Assembly (NCBI RefSeq): GCF_900141735.1
Contig: NZ_FQYO01000002.1
Coordinates: 372,001 to 436,000, forward strand
Source: Wenxinia saemankumensis
GTDB lineage: Bacteria > Pseudomonadota > Alphaproteobacteria > Rhodobacterales > Rhodobacteraceae
Length of the DNA: 64,000 nt
Reading direction: 5' to 3'
The notes under the pieces were generated by a model. The model had not been told where the DNA came from, did no database searches, and saw only the letters and a list, made by a program, of their open reading frames with translations. Both the position numbers and the translations under genes were made by a program. Positions 1 through 9,701 of this stretch are shown piece by piece; the stretch's first letter is position 1; each line of letters begins with the position of its first letter.

Positions 1-172
1 CCGCGACCGCCCCGCCGAAGCCGAAGAGCAGGGCCGCGGGCCCGGTGATCGCAAGCAGCAGCAGGACCGTGCCCACGGCCCAGTAGATGGCCATGTGCTT
101 GCCGGTCGTGAGGTAGCAGGACAGCCAGGCCAGGCCGTCGAGCACCTGCGGGTCGGAGCAATACGCGAACAT
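1..172 (-). CDS. Amino-acid ABC transporter permease, N-terminal part (cut by window edge)
   Basis: The minus strand from an ATG at 172 reads as an open frame to the window edge. It begins MFAYCSDPQVLDG, continues WLSCYLTTGKHMAIYW and then enters a hydrophobic stretch rich in L, A and G (first membrane helix). This start is what I remember for permeases of HisM/HisQ-type polar amino-acid importers in Rhodobacterales. It lies directly downstream of the binding-protein gene (61 bp gap), in the order ATPase, binding protein, permease. Only about 57 residues are visible, so the family call rests on this N-terminus and the context. A second permease gene may lie beyond the edge. Confidence 0.72.
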   Translation of the reverse strand, partial: MFAYCSDPQVLDGLAWLSCYLTTGKHMAIYWAVGTVLLLLAITGPAALLFGFGGAVA

Positions 173-233
173 CGGGGCGCGGGCGCGGCGCGGAGGGGGG
201 GCCCCGCGCCGCGCCGTCAGGAGCCTGGCCGGG

Positions 234-956
234 TCAGTAGGTGCCGACCTGCTCGCCGAACCACTCGACGAGAAGCGCGTTCAGCGTGCCATCCTCCTTC
301 ATCGAGGTGATGGCCGCGTCGAACTGGTCGCGCAGCGCGGCATCGCTCTCGCGCAGGCCCATGCCGACGCCGCCGCCCAGCGGCACCCGCTCGCCCACGA
401 ACATCAGCTCGCCGCCCGAAGCCTCGACCAGCGGCAGAAGGTAGTCGTAATCGGCGAAGACGGCGTCGGCCTCGCCGTCGCGGACGGCGGCGACGGTCTC
501 TTCGGGGGTGGCGAATTCGAGCAGGGCGGCGCCGCTCTCGGCCACGTGGCCGGCCTGGATCGTGGCGGTCTGTGCCGAGACCACGCCGCTGAGGACGTCG
601 ACCTCCTCGGATGCGGCGACATAGGCGCTTTCGGTCGGGGGGTAGTAGTCCTGGGTGAAGTCGATGACCTCCTCCCGCTCGTCGGTGATGCTCATCCCGG
701 CGATGATCGTGTCGTAATTTCCCGAGACGAGGTTGGGAATGATCGAATCCCAGTCGGTGGTCACCCATTCGCAGGTCAGTCCGGCCCGCGCGCAGAGCTC
801 GTCGCCGAGCTCGCGCTCGAAGCCCGCGACCTCGCCGCTGTCGTCGATGAAGTTGTAGGGGGGGTAGGCGCCCTCGGTCCCCATGCGGATCACGTCCTGG
901 GCGGTCGCTGCGCCGGCGGCGAGGGCCAGGGCGGCGGTGGCGAGTACGAGTTTCAT
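234..956 (-). CDS. Polar amino-acid ABC transporter substrate-binding protein (SBP family 3)
   Basis: A 240-residue periplasmic binding protein. Residues 1-19 form a Sec signal peptide ending AGAATA before QDVIRMGTEG. The mature start has the family-3 pattern GTEGAYPPYNF, and later LVSGNYDTIIAGMSITDERE, where the arginine would bind the alpha-carboxylate of an amino acid. Length is normal for the family (about 240-260). The start at 956 is chosen because it opens the signal peptide and follows a GGGAGAG ribosome site; longer in-frame extensions are low-quality. It should deliver the ligand to the permease at the window edge, powered by the ATPase at 1270-2064. Substrate is unresolved: His, Arg/Lys or Glu/Gln types look alike at this level. 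Confidence 0.9.
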   Translation of the reverse strand: MKLVLATAALALAAGAATAQDVIRMGTEGAYPPYNFIDDSGEVAGFERELGDELCARAGLTCEWVTTDWDSIIPNLVSGNYDTIIAGMSITDEREEVIDFTQDYYPPTESAYVAASEEVDVLSGVVSAQTATIQAGHVAESGAALLEFATPEETVAAVRDGEADAVFADYDYLLPLVEASGGELMFVGERVPLGGGVGMGLRESDAALRDQFDAAITSMKEDGTLNALLVEWFGEQVGTY

Positions 957-1269
957 CCGGTTCTCTCCCGTTGGGTCGTCGCGCCTCGTTGCGGGCGCTG
1001 ATGGGGGGCGAGCCTGCTGCGCTTCGCCGCGCAAGGCAAGCGCCGAAGGCCGAAGTGCCGCATAGTCGCGCGGCATCTGCCCGCGGATCGGGCAGATGCG
1101 GGGGGCAGGCGGGCGCGGCCGGGGCCGCGTCGGGGCGGCGGATCGGCGCCGCGCATCCGGATCATCCAGGGGTGCTCCGGGCGGGATCTGGCAGCGCTTT
1201 GCCGCAGGCCCCGTCGGCGACCGTGCGCAGGGGAAGGCGCCCCCCGGAGCGGGGGGAACCGGGCCACGC
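957..1269. other. Non-coding gap in the ABC operon with a perfect 11-bp hairpin
   Basis: This 313-bp stretch separates the ATPase stop from the binding-protein start, both on the minus strand. I see no convincing gene. It contains one perfect inverted repeat at 1073-1099, with stem GCATCTGCCCG and a 5-base loop, and no T-run on either side. A strong hairpin without a T-tract just ahead of a binding-protein gene is typical of mRNA-stabilising or partial-terminator elements that set different protein amounts within one operon. That role is inferred. Confidence 0.5.
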
Positions 1270-2064
1270 TCAGGTCGCGGCGTGGGCGGGGTCGTGGGCG
1301 AGGGTGGAGGAGAGGAAGCCGCGCAGCCGCTCGCTCCGCGGGGCACCGAACAGGGCGCCCGGCGGGCCCTCCTCCTCGATCCGGCCCTGGTGGAGGAAGA
1401 CGACGTGGTCCGAGCAGTCGCGGGCCATCTTCATGTCGTGCGTCACCAGGATCATCGTCCGCCCCTCGTCGGCGAGCGACTTGATCACGCGCACCACCTC
1501 CTGCTCGAGCTCGGGATCGAGCGCGGAGGTCGGCTCGTCGAAGAGCAGGGCCGCGGGCTCCATGCAGAGGGCGCGGGCGATGGCGGCGCGCTGCTGCTGC
1601 CCGCCCGAGAGCTGGGCCGGCCAGGCATCGGCCTTGTCCCCGATCCCCACGCGGTCGAGATAGCCGCGGGCCCTGTCCTCCACCTCTGCCCGGTCCCGGC
1701 CGAGCACGGTGACCGGCGCCTCCATCACGTTCTGCAGGATCGTCATGTGGGCCCAGAGGTTGAACTGCTGGAACACCATCGAGAGCTGCGTGCGGATCCG
1801 CACCACCTGCGCGCGGTCGGCGGGGTGGCGCCCCGCACCGGTGCCGCGCCAGGCGACGGGCTCGCCCTTGAACAGGATCTCGCCCTGCTGGCTGTCCTCG
1901 AGCAGGTTGGCGCAGCGCAGGAGCGTGGACTTGCCCGACCCGGAGGAACCGATGAGCGAGACGACATGGCCGCGGGGGGCGGCGATGTCGACGCCCTTCA
2001 GCACCTCGAGCTGCCCGTAGGACTTGTGCAGGTCGCGGATCTCGATGACCGGGGAGGTGTCCAT
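1270..2064 (-). CDS. Polar amino-acid ABC transporter ATP-binding protein
   Basis: A 264-residue ABC ATPase of the HisP/GlnQ type. Visible motifs, in order: Walker A GSSGSGKST, Q-loop region MVFQQFNLWAH, signature LSGGQQQR, Walker B LLFDEPTSALD and the H-loop VTHDM. The ATG at 2064 opens MDTSPVIEIRDLHKSYG, a normal start, after GAGAAAGG. It is the first gene of a minus-strand set with the binding protein and permease to its left, separated from the binding protein by a hairpin-bearing gap. It energises import across the inner membrane from the cytoplasmic side. A few extra residues (TGAGRHPADRAQ) between Walker A and the Q-loop are common in this subfamily. Confidence 0.93.
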   Translation of the reverse strand: MDTSPVIEIRDLHKSYGQLEVLKGVDIAAPRGHVVSLIGSSGSGKSTLLRCANLLEDSQQGEILFKGEPVAWRGTGAGRHPADRAQVVRIRTQLSMVFQQFNLWAHMTILQNVMEAPVTVLGRDRAEVEDRARGYLDRVGIGDKADAWPAQLSGGQQQRAAIARALCMEPAALLFDEPTSALDPELEQEVVRVIKSLADEGRTMILVTHDMKMARDCSDHVVFLHQGRIEEEGPPGALFGAPRSERLRGFLSSTLAHDPAHAAT

Positions 2065-2178
2065 GGGGCGCCTTTCTCGCTGGTGGGCGCAATAGGACGG
2101 ATTTCGCCCGCCGCCGCAATGCGGCCCGCGCGGCAGGGCGCCCGTGCCGGGCCGCGTACGGGGGCGAAGGCCGGCGGC

Positions 2179-2210
2179 CGCGGTATTTGCGGACCCTGCG
2201 AAGGAGGGGG
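2179..2210 (+). repeat. Dispersed GTATTTGC-type intergenic repeat, copy A
   Basis: This segment reads CGCGGTATTTGC, a variable bit, then GCGAAGGAGGGG. Near copies occur at 20922-20950 and 35655-35690. All three lie between genes and carry the core GTATTTGC followed 8-12 bases later by a purine run. I recall similar gagtatttg-purine elements scattered between genes in Rhodobacteraceae genomes. Function unknown; this copy lies 3' of the PhnD-like gene. Confidence 0.6.
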
Positions 2211-2284
2211 GCGGGGCGCGCCGCCCCCGGGGGGGAGCGGCGTCGCTGGTGCGACGGTCCGGGCCGAACGGCGGTTCGGGCGGG

Positions 2285-3043
2285 TCAGGCGGCGCGGCGG
2301 ATCGGCGCCTCCGGGAGCGCCATGTCGTAATCGCCCGAGGGGAGGCGGACGAGGCCGCGCAGGCCGAGCGTGGCGCGATGGTCCGGCGCGAGGCCGTCGA
2401 TCGCGGCGGCGAGCGCGGCGCGCAGCGTGCCGGCGATGCCGGGATCGGCGGTGACGAAGCTCTGCCCCGGCGAAGTGCCGGTACGGCCGACGACCCGCAC
2501 CTCCCGCGCCGCCGGGTCCCAGCGCCGCAGCATCGCCCAAGTGATCGAATCGATCGCGGCGAGATCGGCCCGCCCCTCCGCGACGGCGGCGAGGCTGTCG
2601 GCATGGGCGCCGGTCTCGAGATGGGGCGCGAGACGCAGGCCGCGCGACTCGGCCCAGGTCCAGACCGCGCCCCAGCCCGAGCAGGACATCGGATCGTTGT
2701 AGGCGAGGCGGTGGCCCGCCGCCTCCTCGGCCGTGCGGGCGGGGTCGTCGTGGCGCACGACGAGAACCGAGTGGTAATGCCCGGGCGGGCAGTCGGGCAG
2801 GCCGTAATCGCCGCAGCCGAGCACGGTGAGACGCTCGCAGTGGAGCGCGCGGAGCGGCAGGTTGCAGATCTGGCCGACCAGCAGGTCGTCGCGCGCCCAG
2901 CCGTCCATGTAGGGGACGTCGCGGTCGAGCGCCTCCGGCGCGTCGATCCCGGCCTGGCGCAGCCGGTCGCGCAGGTCCGCCCAGAGGGCGTCGTGCGCCG
3001 CCGCCGTTTCGGGGCGGTCGTACATCGGGAAGGCGGCGAACAT
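2285..3043 (-). CDS. PhnD-like phosphate/phosphonate-type binding protein without signal peptide
   Basis: A 252-residue protein resembling the PhnD-like domain (PF12974) of phosphonate/phosphite ABC binding proteins. Visible features: MFAAFPMYDRPE at the start, LVGQICNLPLRAL, GCGDYGLPDCPPGHYHSVLVV, LAYNDPMSCSGWGA and LAAIDSITWAML. These match the fold with hinge strands and the small-residue ligand loop NDPxSxSG. There is no signal peptide or lipobox, so it is probably cytosolic, unlike a transporter component, and no permease or ATPase partner of this type adjoins it. The ATG at 3043 shares one base with the stop of the TerB-like gene (TGATG), so the two are translationally coupled. Role unknown; it may sense a small anion or act as an enzyme-like relative. 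Confidence 0.7.
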   Translation of the reverse strand: MFAAFPMYDRPETAAAHDALWADLRDRLRQAGIDAPEALDRDVPYMDGWARDDLLVGQICNLPLRALHCERLTVLGCGDYGLPDCPPGHYHSVLVVRHDDPARTAEEAAGHRLAYNDPMSCSGWGAVWTWAESRGLRLAPHLETGAHADSLAAVAEGRADLAAIDSITWAMLRRWDPAAREVRVVGRTGTSPGQSFVTADPGIAGTLRAALAAAIDGLAPDHRATLGLRGLVRLPSGDYDMALPEAPIRRAA

Positions 3044-3498
3044 CACGCCCTCCGCGCGGCGGCCCGCTGCCGGGCGAGGCCGCTGTCGCGATCCTCGATC
3101 CCGAGCAGCGGGGCGACCATGCGCAGCAGCGCGTCCTCCTCCTCGTCGCGCTCGCCGTCGGCGAGGACGACCTCCCACAGCGCCTCGATCACGGTGATGC
3201 GCTCCTCGTAGGGGACTCCCTCCTTGATGGCGCGGGTGAAGCGGACGGTGTCGGGCGCCTCGGCCTCGACGGCCTCGGCCTCGGTCCGCAGCGTGCCCGC
3301 CGCCTCGGCGGTGAGGGCGAAGCGGCGCGCGAGCACGCGGTCGATGCGGGCGATCTCGCCGGCATCGTAGCTGCCGTCGGCGCGGGCGATGCGGACGAGA
3401 AGGGCGGCGAGCGCGAGCCTTGCATCGGGCTCGGGCAGGCGGTCGGCCTCTGGCTGGGCGAGGCGGCGAAGGAAATCGGCGATCATGCGGCGCGACAT
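3043..3498 (-). CDS. TerB-family (tellurite-resistance-like) protein
   Basis: A 151-residue, all-helical, acidic protein with the TerB pattern: RLALAALLVRIARADGSYDAGEIARIDRVL in the first half and RITVIEALWEVVLADGERDEEEDALLRMVAPLLGI in the second. The two D-G-x-x-x-x-E segments are the metal-binding-like acidic turns of the family (PF05099). It starts 15 bp downstream of the rlmJ stop after GAGGGA and overlaps the next gene by one base, so rlmJ, this gene and the PhnD-like gene form one operon. The link to tellurite is by family name only; such stand-alone proteins are widespread with no firm function. Confidence 0.8.
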   Translation of the reverse strand: MSRRMIADFLRRLAQPEADRLPEPDARLALAALLVRIARADGSYDAGEIARIDRVLARRFALTAEAAGTLRTEAEAVEAEAPDTVRFTRAIKEGVPYEERITVIEALWEVVLADGERDEEEDALLRMVAPLLGIEDRDSGLARQRAAARRA

Positions 3499-3513
3499 AG
3501 GGCAGGTCCCTCG

Positions 3514-4281
3514 TCAGGCCAGCGCGGCGAACCTCGCGGCAAGCCGCGCCGCCTCGTCCGCGAGGCCGAAGGGCGGGTTGATGACGGCGAGGCCGGAGCC
3601 GATCATCCGGTGCCCCTCGCGGGCCGGCGGGAAGCGCACCTCGTGGAGAAAGACCTTGTCCGGCAGGGAATCCGTCAGCGGCGCCTCAGCCCCGGTGGTG
3701 AGGAGGGGGTACCACAGGACCAGCACCCCGACCGGCCAGCGGCGGTGGAGCGCGCGCAGCAGGGCCGGCATCGCCGCGAACTCGGCCTTCACCTCGTAGG
3801 AGGGGTCGATCAGGCAGAGGCCGCGGGCGGGATCGGGCGGCACTGCGCCCTTCGCCATCTCGACCCCGTCGCGCTTCTCGATCGTGGCGCGTCGGCCGAG
3901 CAGGGCGCGCAGGGCCGCCTCCTCCCGGGGGTGCAGCTCGGCGAGGCGCATCCGGTCGTCCGGCCGCAGCAGCGTCGCCGCGAGAAGGGGGGAGCCGGGA
4001 TAGGCCCCCGCCCCGTGATCCGCGCGGATCCGGGCCAGGGCGCGCGAGAAGGGATGCGCCGCCGGGGCGAAATCGTGGTCGCGCCCGATCCCGGCGGCGG
4101 CTTCGCCGGTGCGGGCGGCCTCGGCCCCCGACAGGTCGTAGAGCCCGCGCCCGGCATGGGTTTCCATGTAGGTCAGGGGCTTTGGCTTGGCCGTCATGTA
4201 ATCCAGCATCCAGGCCAGCAGGACATGCTTGTGCAGGTCGGCGAGGTTCCCGGCGTGGTAGGCGTGTTGGTAGGACAGCAT
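3514..4281 (-). CDS. rlmJ: 23S rRNA (adenine-2030-N6)-methyltransferase RlmJ
   Basis: A 255-residue protein starting MLSYQHAYHAGNLADLHKHVLL, the hallmark N-terminus of RlmJ (formerly YhiR), then TYMETHAGRGLYDL, the SAM-binding region, and CLIDPSYEVK, the D-P-x-Y/F catalytic motif of N6-adenine methyltransferases. It would methylate A2030 of 23S rRNA using S-adenosylmethionine. Length is slightly under the E. coli enzyme (280). The ATG at 4281 is preceded by GGGAA; the upstream extension is not conserved-looking. It is the first gene of the operon with the TerB-like and PhnD-like genes and is divergent from the OmpV-like gene at 4388. Confidence 0.92.
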   Translation of the reverse strand: MLSYQHAYHAGNLADLHKHVLLAWMLDYMTAKPKPLTYMETHAGRGLYDLSGAEAARTGEAAAGIGRDHDFAPAAHPFSRALARIRADHGAGAYPGSPLLAATLLRPDDRMRLAELHPREEAALRALLGRRATIEKRDGVEMAKGAVPPDPARGLCLIDPSYEVKAEFAAMPALLRALHRRWPVGVLVLWYPLLTTGAEAPLTDSLPDKVFLHEVRFPPAREGHRMIGSGLAVINPPFGLADEAARLAARFAALA

Positions 4282-4322
4282 GGTTCCCGCTTGGCGCGGG
4301 GCGTCACGCTTGTCCAGCCGTC

Positions 4323-4350
4323 TTGCCGGCCGGGGGCGGCCGGCTATGCT
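4323..4350 (+). promoter_or_regulatory. Candidate promoter of the mipA-like gene with an internal palindrome
   Basis: TTGCCG (4323-4328) and TATGCT (4345-4350) are 16 bp apart and point at the gene starting at 4388, about 38 bp downstream. The spacer holds a perfect inverted repeat GCCGGCC / GGCCGGC (4325-4344) that would sit under RNA polymerase, so it may be an operator. Prediction from sequence only. Confidence 0.42.
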
Positions 4351-4387
4351 GCGGGACGACCGCCTGCCTGCCTCGAAAGGGCCCGCC

Positions 4388-5143
4388 ATGATCCGTCCGA
4401 TCCTTCTCGCCGCCCTCGTCCTGCCCGCCGCCGCCGGGGCGCAGGAGACGGGCAACCGCATCGTCTTCCAGCTCGGCGGGGGCGCGGCGAGCGTGCCGGG
4501 CTATTTCGGCTCGCCCGAGACCGAGATCGTGCCAGATCTCGCCTTCTCCTTCGCCTATGCGCGGCTGGGCGGTTTCGAGTTCGGCGACCCCGACCCCTAT
4601 GCGCGGGCCAGCGGCCTCGGCTTCGGCGCCTCGTTCCGCGTGGTGCCTGAGCGGACCGCGCGCGACTATCCCGAGCTCGCGGGGCTCGATGATCTCGAGC
4701 AGGCGGTCGAGCTGGGCGGGCAGGTCAGCTATGCCGGGCCTGGATTCGAGGCCTTTGCCGCGTTGCGTTACGGCGTGACGGGCCACGAGGCGCTGGTGGG
4801 CGAGGTCGGGCTCGACGCGGTGCTGCGCCCGCAGGAGGATCTGGAGCTGACGCTCGGGCCGCGGGTGGTCTACGGATCGGACGATTACGCGGACTACTAT
4901 TTCGGCATCAGCGCGGCCGAGGCGGCGGCGAGCGGGGTCGACGCCTTCGCGGCCGGAGCGGGGATCGTCTCTGCCGGGATCGCCTTCGGGATGGAGTACC
5001 GTCTCGCCCCGGCCTGGTCGCTCTACGGCACGGCGCGCTACGACCAGCTGCAGGGCGATGCGGCCGACAGCCCGATCACCTTCGACGACGAGCAGGTGAG
5101 CGTCTCGCTCGGCATCACGCGGACATTCGACCTGCGGTTCTGA
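4388..5143 (+). CDS. MipA/OmpV family outer-membrane protein
   Basis: A 251-residue protein with a Sec signal peptide (MIRPILLAALVLPAAAGA, then QETGNR). The mature part has alternating amphipathic strands: YFGSPETEIVPDLAFSFAYARL, GFGASFRVVPER, ELGGQVSYAGPGFEAFAALRYGVTGH, LGPRVVYGSDDYADYYFGIS and AWSLYGTARYDQL. It ends with FDLRF, where a terminal aromatic residue suits BAM-assembled barrels. This is the MipA/OmpV family (PF06629), MltA-interacting protein or porin-like. Role in this organism unknown: peptidoglycan enzyme scaffold or small-molecule channel are both possible. The start is the ATG opening the signal peptide. Transcribed alone, divergent from rlmJ and convergent with pyrG. Confidence 0.87.
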   Translation: MIRPILLAALVLPAAAGAQETGNRIVFQLGGGAASVPGYFGSPETEIVPDLAFSFAYARLGGFEFGDPDPYARASGLGFGASFRVVPERTARDYPELAGLDDLEQAVELGGQVSYAGPGFEAFAALRYGVTGHEALVGEVGLDAVLRPQEDLELTLGPRVVYGSDDYADYYFGISAAEAAASGVDAFAAGAGIVSAGIAFGMEYRLAPAWSLYGTARYDQLQGDAADSPITFDDEQVSVSLGITRTFDLRF

Positions 5144-5256
5144 CGGGCAACCCCCGGAGCGCCCGGGAAATGCCCGCGCAACAACCTGTAGTTGAACGAT
5201 TTCCGGCCGCTTTCGTTGAAACCAGAAACGCCTGCCCATCGTTGAGGCGGCAGGGA

Positions 5257-5275
5257 GCCGGGGCGCCGCCCCGGC
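5257..5275. terminator. Perfect hairpin between convergent mipA-like gene and pyrG
   Basis: GCCGGGGC and GCCCCGGC form a perfect 8-bp stem with a 3-base loop. It sits between two convergent genes and could stop transcription from either side, but there is no T-run on either strand. A Rho-independent role is therefore only possible, not shown. Confidence 0.33.
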
Positions 5276-5371
5276 CCCGGGGGTAACGAGTGCCGGAGGG
5301 TGGGCCCGAGGGTCCCTCTCCGGAAGGTTCGGCGCCCGGTCCGCCCGGCGGCGGGCGGCGCGGTGGGGGGC

Positions 5372-5420
5372 GGTCAGTCCCCGTCAGGCCCCGGTCAGGC
5401 CCGGTCAGGCCCCGGTCAGG
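5372..5420. repeat. Five helically phased GTCAG(G)CCC repeats 3' of pyrG
   Basis: The pentamer GTCAG starts at 5373, 5383, 5394, 5404 and 5415, i.e. spacings of 10, 11, 10 and 11 bp, averaging 10.5 bp, one turn of B-DNA. The flanking bases are mostly GCCC(C)(G). It ends 18 bp from the pyrG stop, on its 3' side. I recognise no known element. It could be a simple tandem repeat made by slippage, or a phased protein-binding array. Confidence 0.7.
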
Positions 5421-5437
5421 CGGGAGCCGGGCCGCAG

Positions 5438-7081
<1,644 letters not shown>

Positions 7082-7147
7082 GAGGCCCCCGTGATGGTCC
7101 GAATCGGTGGATGGCGACGCAAGGGGTCGCGGCATCACGGGAGTCTG

Positions 7148-7176
7148 TCCTAGCCCGGAACCGCGCCCCGCCGCAA
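7148..7176 (-). promoter_or_regulatory. Candidate pyrG promoter
   Basis: Read on the minus strand, TTGCGG (7176-7171) and CTAGGA (7153-7148) are separated by 17 bp and point at pyrG, whose start is 67 bp below. The -35 matches four of six consensus bases, while the -10 is weak. Low certainty. Confidence 0.28.
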
Positions 7177-7274
7177 GCGGGCGTCGCAAGATGATGGAGG
7201 GTCGAGGCGAGAACGCCGCAACCTGTTGTGGGAATTGGCATTCAGGGGGCAGCCGGCGGCCGCCCCGGGCCGGC

Positions 7275-7646
7275 TCAGTCGGCCGAGGGGGCGAGCGGGA
7301 CGTCGCCGCCGCCGGCATCCCCGGCAGAGGGCGGCAGCAGGCTGCCGCCATCGGTCGGCAGGGTCGCTGGCTCGCCCGCCGGAGCCGGCGCGTCCTGCAG
7401 GCGATCCACGACCGAGACGCCGGCTGATTGCTCGGCCGCGATGATCGTCAGCGCGATCGAGGTGCAGATGAACGCGATGGCGAGGCCCCAGGTGATCTTG
7501 CCCAGCGCCGTGGCCGCCGCGCGGCCCGTCATCACCCCGCCGCCGCCGCCCATGCCGAGGCCGCCGCCCTCGCTCCGCTGGAGGAGCACCACGCCGATCA
7601 GGCTGAGCGCGAGAACGAGGTGGACGATCAGGATGACGTTTTCCAT
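7275..7646 (-). CDS. secG: Preprotein translocase subunit SecG
   Basis: A 123-residue SecG: first membrane helix [23 protein letters not shown], the conserved cytosolic loop [14 protein letters not shown] with [14 protein letters not shown], a second helix [15 protein letters not shown], then a 50-residue flexible tail rich in A, P, G and D. It associates with SecYE in the inner membrane and assists protein export. Length 110-130 is usual for alphaproteobacteria, where the tail is variable. Neighbours are pyrG downstream and the small helix-hairpin-helix gene 95 bp upstream on the same strand. Confidence 0.93.
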   Translation of the reverse strand: MENVILIVHLVLALSLIGVVLLQRSEGGGLGMGGGGGVMTGRAAATALGKITWGLAIAFICTSIALTIIAAEQSAGVSVVDRLQDAPAPAGEPATLPTDGGSLLPPSAGDAGGGDVPLAPSAD

Positions 7647-7741
7647 TGCGCGGAGGGCCTCGAGAGCGGGGGACGTGCGGGTTGGCGCTATCTAAGGAAG
7701 CCGGGCGGGGCAGGCAACCGGCAATTCCGGGCGGCCCGGGG

Positions 7742-7954
7742 TCAGTAATGCCCGCCCGGCTTGGCGCGGAAGGTCAGTCCCCGCGCCGCCAGCGCCTCGC
7801 GCAGGATCGCGATGGCACGGGGGCCGAGGCCGTGCAGTCCGCGCAGCTCCGCCTCCGAGCGCTGGGCGACGTCGCCGAGGGTGCGGATCCCCTCCGCCTC
7901 GAGCGCGCGCTCGGCGGGGGCGGGCAGGGCGGGCGGCAGGCCGGTCTCGGGCAT
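7742..7954 (-). CDS. Small helix-hairpin-helix (RNA polymerase alpha-CTD-like) protein
   Basis: A 70-residue protein of the form [46 protein letters not shown]. The pattern A-x-x-x-G-I-x-T-L-G-D-V and L-x-G-L-G-P-R-A-I resembles the helix-hairpin-helix of the alpha subunit C-terminal domain and other DNA-binding HhH folds. It starts after AAGGGAG, 166 bp from the divergent purA. Probably binds nucleic acid non-specifically or acts as a small accessory factor; no partner is visible. Strong ribosome site and high third-position GC support a real gene. Confidence 0.72.
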   Translation of the reverse strand: MPETGLPPALPAPAERALEAEGIRTLGDVAQRSEAELRGLHGLGPRAIAILREALAARGLTFRAKPGGHY

Positions 7955-8120
7955 CGAGGCTCCCTTGCGTCTGTGGCCGATGATGCCGCGTCCCGCCCGC
8001 GCCTGTCCAGCCTGCGGGCGGCCGGGGCGACGTGCCTCGCAATTCCCCCTGTCGCGCGGGCGCCGCTTTCTCTATGACCGCCCCCGGCGTGACAGCCGCA
8101 TGGCAGCGAGGAGACCTGAG

Positions 8121-9412
<1,292 letters not shown>

Positions 9413-9413
<1 letters not shown>

Positions 9414-9655
9414 TGGCCCGCTCCCCCTCTCGGTTGTCGCACAAGGCCCGCAAGCGGCTGTCGATCCTCTTCCTGGTCGTCGGCCTCCCCGCCTACATCG
9501 TCGCCTGCGTGACGGTGGTGAACCTGTTCGACCGGCCGCCGATCCTGCTGGAGCTGGCGGTCTACGTCGCGCTCGGCATCGTGTGGGCCTTCCTCGCCCG
9601 TCCGATCTTCCTCGGCGTCGGGCGGGCGGCGCCGGAGGACGAGGACCGCGAATAG
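9413..9655 (+). CDS. DUF2842 family small membrane protein
   Basis: An 80-residue protein: a basic N-terminus (MARSPSRLSHKARKRL), two predicted membrane helices (SILFLVVGLPAYIVACVTVVN and ILLELAVYVALGIVWAFLA), then RPIFLGVGR and an acidic end. This is the pattern of DUF2842, a small alphaproteobacterial family of unknown function. It overlaps the purA stop by one base (TGATG), so translation is coupled. I infer only an inner-membrane location. Confidence 0.85.
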
Positions 9656-9658
9656 GTA

Positions 9659-9680
9659 AAGGGCCCCCTCGGGGGCCCTT
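9659..9680. terminator. Bidirectional terminator between purA operon and the acidic-protein gene
   Basis: A perfect 10-bp inverted repeat AAGGGCCCCC / GGGGGCCCTT with a 2-base centre lies 4 bp after the DUF2842 stop and 22 bp from the stop of the convergent gene. The A and T ends give a short T-run on both strands, fitting a shared Rho-independent terminator. Confidence 0.75.
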
Positions 9681-9701
9681 CCTCCTGCCGCCCGACTGTC
9701 C

